64,000 nt of DNA from Phyllobacterium calauticae. Lineage in GTDB: Bacteria; Pseudomonadota; Alphaproteobacteria; Rhizobiales; Rhizobiaceae. This document shows, piece by piece, positions 45,201 to 55,422 of this stretch. The translations under genes were made by a program, and so were the position numbers. The stretch covers positions 806,001-870,000 of the forward strand of contig NZ_JAGENB010000001.1 of NCBI RefSeq assembly GCF_019991125.1, read 5' to 3'. The notes under the pieces are model-generated. The model made no database searches and was not told the DNA's origin. It was given only the letters and a program-made list of their open reading frames with translations. Within the stretch, counting starts at the first letter, position 1; each line of letters begins with the position of its first letter.

Positions 45201-46232
45201 CTATTTTTTCGCTTCGATGATCTTGTAACCGGCAGTGTCCTCGATCGGCAGGACGGAGCGGAACAGTGCCTTCAGGCCCGCCTCGTAGGGCATCTGGCGG
45301 TTGGCGACGAGCAGCAGTCTGCCGCCCGGCTTCAGCCGCTTGGCGGCAGCCGCAATGAAACCCTGCCCCATGGTCGGGTCGGCACTGCGTCCCGCATGGA
45401 ATGGCGGGTTCATGACGATCGTGTCGTAAATCTCGGCGATGGCTTCGCCATTGACGTCGTGCCAGTGGAATGACAACGGCAGCTCGGTTGCTCCGGCAAG
45501 GTTCAGCTTTGCCGCTTCGAATGCTTCAAAATCCGCCTCATAGACTGCCAGCGATTTCAGCTTTTCCGGATGTTTCAGGACTTCGCTGGCAAGATAGCCC
45601 CAACCGGCGCCGAAATCGGCGACATGACCGCTGATGCGTCCGGCAAAATGTTTCACCAGCAGCGCCGATCCCTTGTCGATGGCCGTGTGGGAAAACATGC
45701 CGGGTGCGGTGGTAAAACGCGCATCGACCAGCGTCGGTTCAGCCACAAGCGCCTCCACCTGTGCCTCATTGACAGCCTCGGGGCGGGTAAACCAGAAAGC
45801 CACCGCATGGTGCTTGGACAGCCGGTCGGTGACCGGCGCAAATTTCTCGACTGTCTTGCGGAAACTGTCGATACCAAGTTTCTTGTCGCCGCCCACCACG
45901 ATCAGGCCGCCCGCTTCGACATGGCGCAGAGCCTGCGCCAGCCATGCCTCATTGCGCCCACGATGCTTGCCAAGAAGGATCAGCGCGCCCTTGAAGCTTT
46001 CCTTGCCCTCAAGACGGGAAACCGCCTGGAAGCCCGCCTTTTGCAAGGCGTTGTAATCCGGCCTGAATGGTTGAAGGGCTGTCAGGACATCTTTCCACGC
46101 AGGATCGATATCACGCTCCACCTCGGCGCCAAGAAACAGCCATGCGCTGCCTGCGCCGGGAACCGGCAATATCCCGTCTTCAAAGGGCAGAAAGAGCGTC
46201 TTGAGTGCGCCGTTGGCCATGGCAATGTCCAT
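45201..46232 (-). CDS. RsmC-like class I SAM-dependent methyltransferase
   Basis: The 343-residue protein has two tandem Rossmann-like halves as in RsmC (16S rRNA G1207 N2-methyltransferase): a degenerate N-terminal half and a catalytic C-terminal half with VADFGAGWGYLASEVL and the target-base motif IVMNPPFHAG. MFSHTAIDKGSALL is typical of RsmC/RlmG. A second ATG at 46220 has a better-spaced GGATGG and may be the real start. It converges on the NIPSNAP-like gene. Confidence 0.86.
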   Translation of the reverse strand: MDIAMANGALKTLFLPFEDGILPVPGAGSAWLFLGAEVERDIDPAWKDVLTALQPFRPDYNALQKAGFQAVSRLEGKESFKGALILLGKHRGRNEAWLAQALRHVEAGGLIVVGGDKKLGIDSFRKTVEKFAPVTDRLSKHHAVAFWFTRPEAVNEAQVEALVAEPTLVDARFTTAPGMFSHTAIDKGSALLVKHFAGRISGHVADFGAGWGYLASEVLKHPEKLKSLAVYEADFEAFEAAKLNLAGATELPLSFHWHDVNGEAIAEIYDTIVMNPPFHAGRSADPTMGQGFIAAAAKRLKPGGRLLLVANRQMPYEAGLKALFRSVLPIEDTAGYKIIEAKK

Positions 46233-46303
46233 CCATCAATAGGTCTGTCTGAAGCGGAATTGACTGGAATGGCAACTTTCCATGCCAATCGAACCCCGCC
46301 AAG

Positions 46304-46331
46304 AAAAAAGCGCGCCACGGGGGCGCGCTTT
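46304..46331 (-). terminator. Rho-independent terminator of pnp
   Basis: On the minus strand AAAGCGCGCC and GGCGCGCTTT enclose a five-base loop and continue into TTTC, 22 bp after the pnp stop. On the plus strand the A run makes it weaker. Confidence 0.9.
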
Positions 46332-46352
46332 CATCACGTCAAAGCAAGAGGC

Positions 46353-48497
46353 TTATTCAGCGTCTTCTTCAGCCTGCTTCTTTTCCTGAACGATTTCCTT
46401 GCCCGTTTCCTGGTCGACAACCTTCATCGACAGGCGAACCTTGCCACGTTCGTCAAAGCCCATGAGCTTGACCCAGACCTTCTGGCCTTCCTTGACCACA
46501 TCGGAGGTCTTGGCAACGCGCTCGGAAGCGAGCTGGGAAATATGGACCAGACCATCGCGCGGACCGAAGAAATTGACGAATGCGCCGAAGTCTGCGGTCT
46601 TGACGACCGTACCTTCATAGATTTCGCCGACTTCAGGCTCAGCAACGATCGAATGAATCCACTTGCGAGCGGCTTCGATTTCCTTGGCAGAGGAGGACGC
46701 GATCTTGACCGTGCCATCGTCTTCGATGTTGATCTTCGCACCGGTCTTTTCGACGATTTCACGAATGACCTTGCCGCCAGAACCGATAACGTCACGGATC
46801 TTGTCGGTCGGGATGTTCATGACTTCGATGCGCGGTGCAAATTCGCCGAGTTCCGAACGGCCTTCGGTGATGGCCTTGGCCATTTCGCCGAGGATGTGCA
46901 GACGGCCGTCCTTTGCCTGACCCAGAGCAACCTTCATGATCTCTTCGGTGATACCGTCGATCTTGATGTCCATCTGCAGGGCAGTGATACCGCTTTCAGT
47001 ACCGGCAACCTTGAAATCCATGTCGCCGAGGTGATCTTCGTCGCCGAGGATGTCGGACAGAACAGCGAACTTCTCGCCTTCGAGAATCAGGCCCATGGCA
47101 ATACCAGCAACCGGACGGAGCAGCGGAACACCGGCATCCATCAGGGCAAGCGATGTGCCGCAGACAGTCGCCATTGAGGACGAGCCGTTGGATTCGGTGA
47201 TTTCCGAAACCGTGCGCAGCGTGTAGGGGAACTGTTCCTTGGCAGGCAGAACCGGATGGATAGCGCGCCAGGCGAGCTTGCCATGACCGATTTCACGACG
47301 GCCGGGCGAACCCATGCGACCTGTTTCACCGACCGAATAGGGCGGGAAATTGTAGTGAAGCATGAAGGTTTCTTTGTACATGCCGGTCAGCGAGTCGACA
47401 TACTGCTCGTCTTCGCCGGTGCCGAGCGTTGCAACAACGATGGCCTGTGTTTCACCGCGGGTGAACAGGGCCGAACCGTGGGTGCGCGGCAGAAGGCCGA
47501 CTTCCGATACGATCGGACGAACCGTCGAGAGGTCGCGGCCATCGATACGGCCGCCCGTGTCGAGGATGTTCCAGCGAACGATCTTCGCCTGAACCGACTT
47601 GAACACGGTTGCGATCTGTTCGGCGGAGAATTCCGGCTCTTCAACACCTTCCGGGAAGAAGTGTGCCTTGACCTTTGCCTTGGCCGCATCAACAGCGGCA
47701 TAACGCTGCTGCTTGTCGGTGATCTTGTAGGCAGCGCGCAGATCGGCTTCACAAACCTTGAGAACCGCAGCTTCAACAGCAGAAAGATCTTCTGCCTGGA
47801 AATCGCGTGGCTCTTTTGCAGCAACTTCAGCAAGCTTGATGATCGCGTCGATAACCGGCTGGAAGCTCTTGTGACCAAACATCACGGCACCGAGCATGAC
47901 GTCTTCAGCCAATTCCTTGGCTTCCGATTCAACCATCAGAACGGCTTCGCCTGTACCGGCAACAACGAGATCGAGGCTCGACTCAACCATTTCGTCGATG
48001 GTCGGGTTCAGCTTGTATTCGCCGCCGATGTAGCCGACGCGTGCGCCGCCGATCGGACCCATGAATGGAACACCGGACAGTGTCAGCGCTGCGGAAGCAC
48101 CGATGAGCGAAACGATGTCAGGATTGTTTTCGAGGTCGTGCTGGATAACCGTCAGGACAACCTGTGTGTCGTTCTTGTAGCCATCGGCAAAGAGCGGGCG
48201 GATCGGACGGTCGATCAGGCGCGAAACCAGTGTTTCGTTTTCGCTCGGACGGCCTTCACGCTTGAAGTAGCCGCCTGGAATCTTACCGGCTGCGTAGGTC
48301 TTTTCCTGGTAGTTTACGGTCAGCGGAAAGAAATCCTGACCTGGCTTTGGTTCCTTGGCGGAAACAATGGTGGCGAGAACGACGGTTTCGCCGTAGGTGG
48401 CGAGAACTGCGCCGTCAGCCTGGCGGGCAATCTTGCCCGTTTCCAGAATGAGCGGACGACCGCCCCATTCGATTTCAACTTTGTGTTGATTAAACAT
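46353..48497 (-). CDS. pnp: Polynucleotide phosphorylase
   Basis: The 714-residue 3'-5' exoribonuclease uses phosphate to degrade RNA. Two RNase PH domains (residues 1-210 and 310-540; active-site region [14 protein letters not shown] and [12 protein letters not shown]) flank an alpha-helical domain. A KH domain ([13 protein letters not shown]) and an S1 domain ([16 protein letters not shown]) follow, with an acidic lysine-rich tail. The trimer is part of the degradosome. It lies downstream of rpsO with a 214-bp gap containing hairpins. Confidence 0.98.
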   Translation of the reverse strand: MFNQHKVEIEWGGRPLILETGKIARQADGAVLATYGETVVLATIVSAKEPKPGQDFFPLTVNYQEKTYAAGKIPGGYFKREGRPSENETLVSRLIDRPIRPLFADGYKNDTQVVLTVIQHDLENNPDIVSLIGASAALTLSGVPFMGPIGGARVGYIGGEYKLNPTIDEMVESSLDLVVAGTGEAVLMVESEAKELAEDVMLGAVMFGHKSFQPVIDAIIKLAEVAAKEPRDFQAEDLSAVEAAVLKVCEADLRAAYKITDKQQRYAAVDAAKAKVKAHFFPEGVEEPEFSAEQIATVFKSVQAKIVRWNILDTGGRIDGRDLSTVRPIVSEVGLLPRTHGSALFTRGETQAIVVATLGTGEDEQYVDSLTGMYKETFMLHYNFPPYSVGETGRMGSPGRREIGHGKLAWRAIHPVLPAKEQFPYTLRTVSEITESNGSSSMATVCGTSLALMDAGVPLLRPVAGIAMGLILEGEKFAVLSDILGDEDHLGDMDFKVAGTESGITALQMDIKIDGITEEIMKVALGQAKDGRLHILGEMAKAITEGRSELGEFAPRIEVMNIPTDKIRDVIGSGGKVIREIVEKTGAKINIEDDGTVKIASSSAKEIEAARKWIHSIVAEPEVGEIYEGTVVKTADFGAFVNFFGPRDGLVHISQLASERVAKTSDVVKEGQKVWVKLMGFDERGKVRLSMKVVDQETGKEIVQEKKQAEEDAE

Positions 48498-48588
48498 ATC
48501 TTGTCCTTCAGTGGGGAAATACGCGCATCCCTTTGATGCAGCATGTTTCGCCCGTTTCGTTTCAGACCAATCACGGGCAAGACAACGT

Positions 48589-48610
48589 GCAACTCGTATG
48601 GCCGAGTTGC
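48589..48610 (-). promoter_or_regulatory. Perfect hairpin in the pnp leader
   Basis: GCAACTCG and CGAGTTGC enclose six bases, about 90 nt before the pnp start. In enterobacteria a leader stem is cut by RNase III for PNPase self-control; a similar role here is inference. Confidence 0.5.
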
Positions 48611-48672
48611 CTGCAATCCTGCCCCATGACCTGCCTCATGGTAGCGTTCATCCCTATCGGGGATAAACAGAG

Positions 48673-48703
48673 ACCGGCGGAGCGACTGAACGCACCCGCC
48701 GGT
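48673..48703 (-). terminator. Hairpin downstream of rpsO, possible partial terminator
   Basis: ACCGGCGG and CCGCCGGT flank a 15-base loop, 9 bp after the rpsO stop on the minus strand. The following bases CTCTGTTTAT form only a weak T tract, so some read-through into pnp is expected. Confidence 0.55.
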
Positions 48704-48711
48704 CCAATCCG

Positions 48712-48981
48712 TTAGCGGCGCAGGCCGAGCTTTTCGATCAGCGTCTGGTAGCGGCCTTCGTCTACACCCTTGAGGTAGTCAAGGAGACTGCGGCGCGTCG
48801 AGACGAGCTTGAGAAGACCACGGCGGGAATGGTTATCCTTCTTGTGGTCCTTGAAGTGCTCGGTCAGGTTGACAATGCGCTCTGTCAGAACTGCAACCTG
48901 GACTTCCGGGGAACCGGTGTCGCCTGGCTTCGTTGCGTATTCAGAGATCAGTGCCTGCTTGCGTTCAGCGGTAATCGACAT
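48712..48981 (-). CDS. rpsO: 30S ribosomal protein S15
   Basis: The 89-residue protein begins [16 protein letters not shown] and includes [30 protein letters not shown] and [13 protein letters not shown], matching S15 along its whole length. It binds 16S rRNA helices 20-22. AAAGGACAT precedes the ATG; a longer reading from 49020 has no support. It lies upstream of pnp as in most bacteria, and its 5' leader holds a strong hairpin. Confidence 0.98.
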   Translation of the reverse strand: MSITAERKQALISEYATKPGDTGSPEVQVAVLTERIVNLTEHFKDHKKDNHSRRGLLKLVSTRRSLLDYLKGVDEGRYQTLIEKLGLRR

Positions 48982-49288
48982 CGTATGTCCTTTCTTTTGA
49001 AGGGAAAACGGGATGCCCACGGCCGGGATGTCGTCCAGCGGGGGCCGGTTAAAGCGGCAGGCAAAGCCTGTCGCTGCGGGCCGTATAGTCGAAAATGTGA
49101 CAAATTACCAGCCGCAAATGATTCGACCGCTTTTCAGCTGTCGAACCGGGGGCAAAACGGTCATATACATTTTGCCATCTTATATTAGACGGGAACTGCG
49201 GCGTGAGCATGGCATATCCCTGCCCGCCCCGATTCCGCCAATCCGCCTTTCCATACTGGTTGGCGGGCCAATGATCCGGAGTAAAATC
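48982..49288. other. Intergenic region divergent between rpsO and a methyltransferase gene
   Basis: 307 bp with no gene. It should contain the rpsO promoter and leader on the minus strand and the promoter of the plus-strand methyltransferase. The clearest structure is a 10-bp stem with an AAA loop at 49053-49075. Confidence 0.6.
49053..49075 (-). promoter_or_regulatory. Hairpin in the rpsO leader, candidate S15 autoregulatory element
   Basis: AGCGGCAGGC and GCCTGTCGCT pair over ten positions, with one G-T pair, around AAA, about 70 nt before the rpsO start. S15 leader elements have been described in several phyla including alphaproteobacteria; a match to that class needs a covariance search. 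Confidence 0.5.
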
Positions 49289-50056
49289 ATGAACACCATT
49301 CATCACGCCGCTGCCACGGGTTTTGCCGCTAAGGCCGACAGCTATGTCCTGGGCCGTCCGGACTATCCGCCGGCGCTCGATGCATGGCTGCGCGATGAAC
49401 TGGATCTGGAACCCGGTAAGACCGTTGTCGATCTCGGCGCCGGAACCGGCAAGTTTACGCGCCGGCTCATGACGACAGGCGCTGCGGTCATCGCCGTTGA
49501 ACCCGTTGCCGAAATGCTGCAAAAACTCACCGATGAACATCCCGAGATTTCGGCCAAATCAGGCACAGCCGAATCGATCCCTCTTGCCGATGCATCCGTG
49601 GACGCGGTCGTCTGTGCGCAGGCATTCCACTGGTTTGCCACCCAAGCCGCACTCACGGAAATCCACAGGGTGCTCAAACCCGGCGGCAGTCTCGGGCTGG
49701 TGTGGAACACGCGGGACGCGCGTATTCCCTGGGTGGCAAAACTCGCCGATATCTTTGCGCCCTACGAAGGCGACACGCCGCGGCACCATACCGGTGAGTG
49801 GAAAAAGCCTTTTCCGTTCAATGGCTTCAGCGCGTTGAGGGAACATCACTTTTCCAACAACCATACCGGTGCGCCAGAAGACGTCATCGTCAACCGGGTG
49901 CTGTCGACCAGCTTCATCGCCGCCCTGCCGCCGGAGAAACAGGAACGGGTTGCCGCCGACGTTCGCACCCTTATCGCAAACGAACCGACGCTCGCCGGAA
50001 AAGCGGAGGTCACCCTGCCCTACGACACCGCAGCCTACAGTTGCATCAAGGAATGA
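49289..50056 (+). CDS. Class I SAM-dependent methyltransferase (Methyltransf_11 type)
   Basis: The 255-residue protein has motif I VVDLGAGTGKFTRRL near residue 50, VIAVEPVAEML as motif II and VCAQAFHWF and LKPGGSLGLVWN further on. The FHWF and WNTRD motifs are typical of small-molecule methyltransferases related to trans-aconitate methyltransferase. GGAG lies eight bases before the ATG at 49289; the open frame extends upstream without a ribosome site. The substrate is unknown. It sits inside the translation gene cluster but on the opposite strand. Confidence 0.85.
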   Translation: MNTIHHAAATGFAAKADSYVLGRPDYPPALDAWLRDELDLEPGKTVVDLGAGTGKFTRRLMTTGAAVIAVEPVAEMLQKLTDEHPEISAKSGTAESIPLADASVDAVVCAQAFHWFATQAALTEIHRVLKPGGSLGLVWNTRDARIPWVAKLADIFAPYEGDTPRHHTGEWKKPFPFNGFSALREHHFSNNHTGAPEDVIVNRVLSTSFIAALPPEKQERVAADVRTLIANEPTLAGKAEVTLPYDTAAYSCIKE

Positions 50057-50094
50057 TATTCGCCAATAAGGACGAAGCGCCAGAGGAGCACAGC

Positions 50095-50442
50095 ATGAAT
50101 GATACACCGGCGATCCATCTGTTTTCCTACGGAACCCTGCAGCAGGAGGGTGTCCAGCTGTCTTCCTTCGGCCGCCTTCTGCAAGGTACGCCGGATGCGA
50201 TGCCAGGTTTCAGGCAATCGATGATCGAAATCACCGATCCCGATGTCATCCGTGCCAGCGGCAGCAATTTCCATCCCATCGTCGTGCCAAGCGGCGATTC
50301 CGGCGACGAGGTCGCGGGGACGGTTTTCAAGATCACGGCGAGCGAACTCGCTGCGGCGGACGCCTACGAAGTGTCCGATTACAAACGCATCGAAGTGCGG
50401 TTGAAATCAGGAACCGATGCCTGGGTTTACGTAAAAGCTTAA
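50095..50442 (+). CDS. Gamma-glutamylcyclotransferase-like (AIG2) family protein
   Basis: The 115-residue protein has the family opening LFSYGTLQ, which forms the substrate-binding loop, and [19 protein letters not shown], where the Glu of the YE pair is the expected catalytic acid position. Such enzymes release 5-oxoproline from gamma-glutamyl amines or peptides. GAGGAG precedes the ATG. It is 38 bp after the methyltransferase, so the two may be one operon. The last four bases overlap the converging truB stop. Confidence 0.82.
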   Translation: MNDTPAIHLFSYGTLQQEGVQLSSFGRLLQGTPDAMPGFRQSMIEITDPDVIRASGSNFHPIVVPSGDSGDEVAGTVFKITASELAAADAYEVSDYKRIEVRLKSGTDAWVYVKA

Positions 50443-51413
50443 GCGGTGAAAACGCGCTTGGGCTTGAACTGACCCTGTTCGATGAAGCCGATGGCAAGAA
50501 GCTTACCCTTGCTCGTCACGCAGGCTTCGTCAGCCTCCACCGGCGCGTCGCGGCCACGCAGGATGACCGGGTTGCCCATGCGGATACGGTGCGCCTGATC
50601 GTCGGAGAGGGCGACCTGCGGCAGGCTCTCCAGCGCGGCGCCGGTATCGATCAGGAATGCATCCATCACCGAGAAACGCGCCTCGATGGCTTCGTAGGAA
50701 CGGTCCTCCCCTTCCTCACCCTCGGCAGGCGCCGGCGGATGGGCCGCTTCCAGTTCTTCGAGCGTGACGAAATCCTGTTCGTCAAAGGGAGCAACTTCAA
50801 TGCGGCGCAGATCGGAGATATGACCATAACAACCGAGATCCCGCCCCATGTCCCGGGCGAGCGAGCGGACATAGGTGCCCTTGCCGCATTCGACTTCGAA
50901 AATCGCGGTGGATGCATCGGGCTGTTCAATCAGTTCGAGCCGGTCGATTTCGACTTCGCGCGAAGGAATTTCCACGTCTTCACCGCCGCGTGCCAAATCA
51001 TAGGCGCGCTCGCCGGCAATCTTGATGGCGGAGAATTTTGGCGGAATCTGCTGAATCACACCGGTATATCTGGCAAGAATGGCCTTGATCGATGCCTCGT
51101 CCGGACGATGCTCCGATGTGACGGTGATCTCGCCTTCCATGTCGTCCGTGGTGCGTTCAGCCCCCCACGTGACCGTGAAGCGGTAAATCTTGGTGCCGTC
51201 CATGACATAGGGGACGGTCTTCGTCGCTTCGCCCAGCGCGATCGGCAGCATGCCAGATGCGAGGGGGTCGAGCGTTCCGGCATGTCCGGCTTTTTCAGCC
51301 TTGAACAGCCACTTGATCTTGGAGACGGCTTCGGTCGAGCCCATGCCCTTCGGCTTGTCAAAGATCAGCCAGCCGGATACGGGCCGGCCTTTTTTCTTGC
51401 GCTGTCTCGACAT
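50439..51413 (-). CDS. truB: tRNA pseudouridine(55) synthase
   Basis: The 324-residue enzyme makes pseudouridine 55 in the T-loop of t[20 protein letters not shown] and the catalytic Asp in [22 protein letters not shown] are intact, followed by [16 protein letters not shown]-terminal PUA-like domain ends the protein. An acidic insertion ([12 protein letters not shown] near residue 235) is seen. It directly abuts the rbfA stop. Confidence 0.96.
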   Translation of the reverse strand: MSRQRKKKGRPVSGWLIFDKPKGMGSTEAVSKIKWLFKAEKAGHAGTLDPLASGMLPIALGEATKTVPYVMDGTKIYRFTVTWGAERTTDDMEGEITVTSEHRPDEASIKAILARYTGVIQQIPPKFSAIKIAGERAYDLARGGEDVEIPSREVEIDRLELIEQPDASTAIFEVECGKGTYVRSLARDMGRDLGCYGHISDLRRIEVAPFDEQDFVTLEELEAAHPPAPAEGEEGEDRSYEAIEARFSVMDAFLIDTGAALESLPQVALSDDQAHRIRMGNPVILRGRDAPVEADEACVTSKGKLLAIGFIEQGQFKPKRVFTA

Positions 51414-51887
51414 TCAATTGTTTCCGTTGCCGTCAGGGCCATGTCCCGGCACATCGCCGGGATTGGGATCGTCATGATCATCATCGTGATCGTGATGATC
51501 ATCGAGATCGCGGGTCACCTCGGGCTTGCGCAGCAGCGCATCGATCTTGGCGTAGTTGTCAAAGCTCGAGTCGATGCGGAACCGGAACTCCGGCATGTAT
51601 TTCATCTGCTTCAGATAGGCCGCTGCCCGGCCGCGGATGAATTTCGCATGCTGGTTCAGCGCGGCAATCACCGCATCGCTGTCTTTCGCGCCAATGGGCG
51701 AGACAAAGCAGGTGGCGATCTTGAGATCCGGCGACATGCGCACTTCAGAAATGGCGACAACGGCGTTTTCCAGCGTGTCATCACGCACGTCACCGCGCTG
51801 AAGCACCTGAGAAACCGCGTGACGCACCTGCTCACTGACGCGCAACTGGCGTTGTGAGGGGCCGGACGATGAGGCAAAACGAGACAT
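51414..51887 (-). CDS. rbfA: Ribosome-binding factor A with His/Asp-rich tail
   Basis: The 157-residue protein has the KH-like RbfA core (residues 10-120; [49 protein letters not shown]) that binds 16S rRNA during cold-stress maturation of the 30S subunit. The last 30 residues are unusual: [14 protein letters not shown] and then a Gly/Pro/Asn-rich end, encoded by near-repeated GATCATCAC-type triplets. The tail could bind metal. The gene lies between infB and truB. Confidence 0.94.
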   Translation of the reverse strand: MSRFASSSGPSQRQLRVSEQVRHAVSQVLQRGDVRDDTLENAVVAISEVRMSPDLKIATCFVSPIGAKDSDAVIAALNQHAKFIRGRAAAYLKQMKYMPEFRFRIDSSFDNYAKIDALLRKPEVTRDLDDHHDHDDDHDDPNPGDVPGHGPDGNGNN

Positions 51888-51912
51888 ATTTATCGTATCC
51901 CAAGATACAGGA

Positions 51913-51938
51913 GATCGCCGGTTTTTGTTCCGGCGATC
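51913..51938 (-). promoter_or_regulatory. Strong hairpin between infB and rbfA
   Basis: GATCGCCGG and CCGGCGATC are perfect arms around an eight-base T-rich loop, 25 bp before rbfA in the direction of transcription. A smaller hairpin (51962-51975) follows the infB stop. There is no flanking T run, so RNA processing or partial attenuation is more likely than full termination. Confidence 0.5.
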
Positions 51939-51981
51939 CTGTTATCGATGATTTAAACGCTGCCCTCGCAAGGGCTTGGCG

Positions 51982-54753
51982 TCAAAGTGTGCGGGTAATG
52001 TGTTCGACGCGGAACGCTTCGATCGTATCGCCTGCGCGAATATCGTCATAGTTCTCGAACGCCATACCGCATTCCTGACCCGCAGGCACTTCGGACACTT
52101 CGTCCTTGAAGCGCTTGAGCGTCTTGAGCTTGCCTTCGTGAATGACAACGTTGTCGCGGATAAGGCGTACGCCTGCACCACGTTCGACCTTGCCTTCCGT
52201 GACACGGCAACCCGCAACCTTGCCGACCTTGGTAATGTTGAAGACCTCGAGGATCTCCGCATTGCCGAGGAAGGTTTCGCGGCGTTCCGGCGACAGCAGG
52301 CCGGACATGGCTGCCTTCACGTCATCCACCAGATCGTAGATGATGTTGTAGTAGCGGATCTCGATGCCTTCACGCTCGGCCAGGTCACGTGCCTGCTTGT
52401 TGGCACGCACGTTGAAGCCGATGATCGCAGCATTGGAGGCTTCGGCAAGAGCAATATCGCTCTCGGTGATGCCGCCAGCACCCGAATGGATGATGCGTGC
52501 CCGAACTTCGTCGGTTCCGAGTTTGTCCAGCGCACCGGCAATGGCTTCGATGGAACCCTGCACGTCGCCCTTGATGAGCAGCGGGAATTCCTTCAGGCCG
52601 GTGACCTGCAACTGGCTCATCATCTGTTCGAGCGAGCCGCGCGAGCCAGCCTGACGTGCCACTGCCTTTTCACGGGCAAGACGCGTGCGGTATTCAGAAA
52701 TCTCGCGGGCCTTAGCTTCGTTTTCCACCACGGCAAAGCGATCGCCAGCCTGTGGCGGGCCCTGAAGACCCAGAACCTCGACCGGCGTTGCCGGACCGAC
52801 TTCCTTGACCGTTTCACCGCGATCATTGACGAGGGCGCGGACACGGCCCCATTCGCTGCCGGCAACGATGATGTCACCCGGACGCAATGTGCCCTTCTGG
52901 ACGAGAACGGTCGCAACCGAACCACGACCGCGGTCGAGCTTGGCTTCGATGACCACACCTTCGGCCGTCCGTGAAGGATCGGCTTTCAGGTCGAGAATTT
53001 CAGCCTGGAGCAGGATCGTTTCGAGCAGTTTGTCGAGACCAGCACCGGTTTTCGCCGACACTTCCACGTCGAGTGTTTCACCGCCCATCGATTCCACGAA
53101 GACTTCGTGCTGCAACAGGCCATTGCGGACCTTCTGCGGATCGGCGGACGGCTTGTCGATCTTGTTGATCGCCACGATGATCGGAACACCCGCTGCCTTG
53201 GCATGGTTGATCGATTCAATCGTCTGCGGCATCACGCTGTCGTCGGCGGCAACCACAAGGATAGCGATATCCGTGGCCTGTGCACCGCGTGCGCGCATCG
53301 CCGTAAAGGCGGCGTGACCGGGCGTATCGATGAACGTGATCTTGTGACCGTTCTGCTCGACCTGGTAGGCACCGATGTGCTGCGTGATGCCACCGGCTTC
53401 ACCGGACACCACATTGGCCTTGCGGATGGCGTCGAGCAGCGATGTCTTGCCGTGGTCGACGTGACCCATGATCGTGACAACAGGCGGACGGGATTCGAAC
53501 GCACCTTCGTCGTCCTGCACGTTGAAGATACCTTCTTCAACGTCGGATTCCGCAACGCGGCGAACCGTATGACCGAATTCTTCGGCAATCAGCTGAGCCG
53601 TATCGGCGTCGATCAGATCGCCCGGCTTCATCATCTGGCCTTCCTTCATCAGGAACTTGATGACGTCAACCGAACGCTCGGCCATACGCTGTGCAAGTTC
53701 CTGAATGGTGATGGTCTCCGGCAGAATGACTTCGCGCGCGATTTTCTCGCGGGTGTCCTGCTGCATGCCACGCTTGAACTTTTCCTGGCGGCGGCGCATC
53801 GCGGACAGCGAACGGCTGCGGCCCTCATCGTTCAGCGCCGTACCCAGGGTAAGCTTGCCGCGACGACGCTCGTCTTCGCCCTTGACAACCTTGGGTGTGC
53901 GCACTTCCGGCTTTGCCGGAGCGGCACTGCTGCCACGGCGGGCACCCGCAGGACCACGACGTTCTTCTTCCTCGTCAGCGACGGGCTTGCGGACGGCACC
54001 CTTCGGCGCAGCGGTATCTTCAGCCGCTTTCGCGGTTTCAGGCTGGCGCTTGCGGGCTTCCTCTTCCGAACGCTGCTTGGCTTCGGCTTCCTTGCGCAGG
54101 CGCTCTTCTTCTTCGGCCTGGCGGCGGGCGGATTCTTCGCGCTCCTTGGCGCGCAAAGCATCTTCCTCCGCACGGCGGGCAGCTTCGACGGCCGCACGCG
54201 CACGATCTTCCGCATCACGAACTTTTGAACCCTCGAGTGCCTTGCGGCGGGCTTCAAGCTCGGCGGTCGACAATGTGTTCAGCACCATACCCGAACGGTC
54301 GTTCGGACGCGATGAACGGTAGGGCTGCTGGGCAGGCCGCTGCGAATGTGCCGGAGCAGCGGGACGCGCGCTCGCGGATGCAGAAGCTGCAGACGTGCTT
54401 GGCGCAGGAGCCGCCGGACGCGGCGCTGGCGCAGGAGCAGCAGTTGATGTCGTCGCCTGCACGGGTGCAGGGGCCGGCTGGGGGGCCGCCGGGCGCACAA
54501 CCGGTGCAGAAGGAGCAGGTGCCGCGGATGCTGGCGCCGGTGTTGCCGGTGCAGGCGCAGCAGGAGGCGTTACCTCCGGCTTCTGATCCGGAAGGCTAAA
54601 CTTGCGCTTCTTGGTTTCAACGACAACAGACTTCGTGCGGCCATGACTGAAATTCTGACGCACAGTACTCTGTTCAACGCCAGGCCGCTTCAGGGTCAGG
54701 GTCTTTTTATTGACGCCAAGCGTCTTGTCGTCTGTCGATTTTGTATCGCTCAT
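51982..54753 (-). CDS. infB: Translation initiation factor IF-2
   Basis: The 923-residue GTPase brings initiator tRNA to the 30S subunit. Its N-terminal 400 residues are low complexity: an Ala/Pro-rich run (60-145), then an Arg/Glu/Ala coiled-coil-like region (165-250), and the IF2_N motif ([26 protein letters not shown]). The G domain has [19 protein letters not shown] and NKIDK; domains II-IV follow. The ATG overlaps the preceding gene's stop by four bases. Confidence 0.97.
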   Translation of the reverse strand: MSDTKSTDDKTLGVNKKTLTLKRPGVEQSTVRQNFSHGRTKSVVVETKKRKFSLPDQKPEVTPPAAPAPATPAPASAAPAPSAPVVRPAAPQPAPAPVQATTSTAAPAPAPRPAAPAPSTSAASASASARPAAPAHSQRPAQQPYRSSRPNDRSGMVLNTLSTAELEARRKALEGSKVRDAEDRARAAVEAARRAEEDALRAKEREESARRQAEEEERLRKEAEAKQRSEEEARKRQPETAKAAEDTAAPKGAVRKPVADEEEERRGPAGARRGSSAAPAKPEVRTPKVVKGEDERRRGKLTLGTALNDEGRSRSLSAMRRRQEKFKRGMQQDTREKIAREVILPETITIQELAQRMAERSVDVIKFLMKEGQMMKPGDLIDADTAQLIAEEFGHTVRRVAESDVEEGIFNVQDDEGAFESRPPVVTIMGHVDHGKTSLLDAIRKANVVSGEAGGITQHIGAYQVEQNGHKITFIDTPGHAAFTAMRARGAQATDIAILVVAADDSVMPQTIESINHAKAAGVPIIVAINKIDKPSADPQKVRNGLLQHEVFVESMGGETLDVEVSAKTGAGLDKLLETILLQAEILDLKADPSRTAEGVVIEAKLDRGRGSVATVLVQKGTLRPGDIIVAGSEWGRVRALVNDRGETVKEVGPATPVEVLGLQGPPQAGDRFAVVENEAKAREISEYRTRLAREKAVARQAGSRGSLEQMMSQLQVTGLKEFPLLIKGDVQGSIEAIAGALDKLGTDEVRARIIHSGAGGITESDIALAEASNAAIIGFNVRANKQARDLAEREGIEIRYYNIIYDLVDDVKAAMSGLLSPERRETFLGNAEILEVFNITKVGKVAGCRVTEGKVERGAGVRLIRDNVVIHEGKLKTLKRFKDEVSEVPAGQECGMAFENYDDIRAGDTIEAFRVEHITRTL

Positions 54754-55391
54754 TCCGTTTCCGTTTCCTTCGCGGCAGATGCCGCTTTAGCGTCGGCCAG
54801 ATCCGTACGGCCATCGCGAAAATGCTGTAGCAGCCAAGCTCGCTCGACGAACCCGGCAGCTGCCTTCCCCTTGAGTACGGCAGCATGTATCACATTTACC
54901 CCGCCTAGTGCCAAATCCATTTCACTGCTTTCAAACAATGAAAGGGCGGGAATTTCCGGTCCGCCGGCATAAACTACCGAACGGCGGGCCTGGTCAAGCT
55001 TGCGGATGCCATCTTCCGCTGCTTCACGGGCATGAAGAACCATCGCTGCGGTGCCGTTGCGGATAGCTGAGTCCACTTTTGCGGCCCCTGTTACCACAAC
55101 ACCGGCCTTGCGCGCCAACCCAAAACTGCCAAGCGCGAATTTTACCAGCATCTGCTCAACAACCAACCCGAAATCGTCCGGGACAGTCACATTGGTTTTC
55201 AATGCGCGCGGGAAGAGCTTTCGCTTGACCGCTTCATCAATATAACGCCGCTGGGCCTTCACCCAACACCCCCGCCCGGGAAGATTGCGCTTCAAATCAG
55301 CGACAACCGCCCCGTCCGGGGTTGCGACGAACCGGATCATGTCATCGACAGAACCGCCTTCGCGCGTGACAATGCATGTCCTGTCATTCAT
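54750..55391 (-). CDS. YlxR/L7Ae-type RNA-binding protein
   Basis: The 213-residue protein joins an N-terminal YlxR (DUF448) domain ([31 protein letters not shown]) to an L7Ae-like domain ([20 protein letters not shown] and [19 protein letters not shown]). It lies between nusA and infB, the standard site of this gene in alphaproteobacteria, and probably works in transcription or ribosome assembly. The ATG at 55391 is chosen; in-frame GTG (55403) and TTG (55409) codons behind GAGAGG are real alternatives. Confidence 0.87.
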   Translation of the reverse strand: MNDRTCIVTREGGSVDDMIRFVATPDGAVVADLKRNLPGRGCWVKAQRRYIDEAVKRKLFPRALKTNVTVPDDFGLVVEQMLVKFALGSFGLARKAGVVVTGAAKVDSAIRNGTAAMVLHAREAAEDGIRKLDQARRSVVYAGGPEIPALSLFESSEMDLALGGVNVIHAAVLKGKAAAGFVERAWLLQHFRDGRTDLADAKAASAAKETETE

Positions 55392-55422
55392 TTCCGGTTC
55401 CACGTACAAAGGCCTCTCGCTC

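Noticed and set aside
45570-47177. Long plus-strand open frame of 535 codons, antisense to rsmC-like gene and pnp
   Set aside because: It crosses two well-supported minus-strand genes and has no recognisable family, signal or ribosome site. It is a codon-bias shadow.
47256-48536. 426-codon plus-strand open frame opposite pnp
   Set aside because: It is fully antisense to a clear PNPase reading and has no family similarity.
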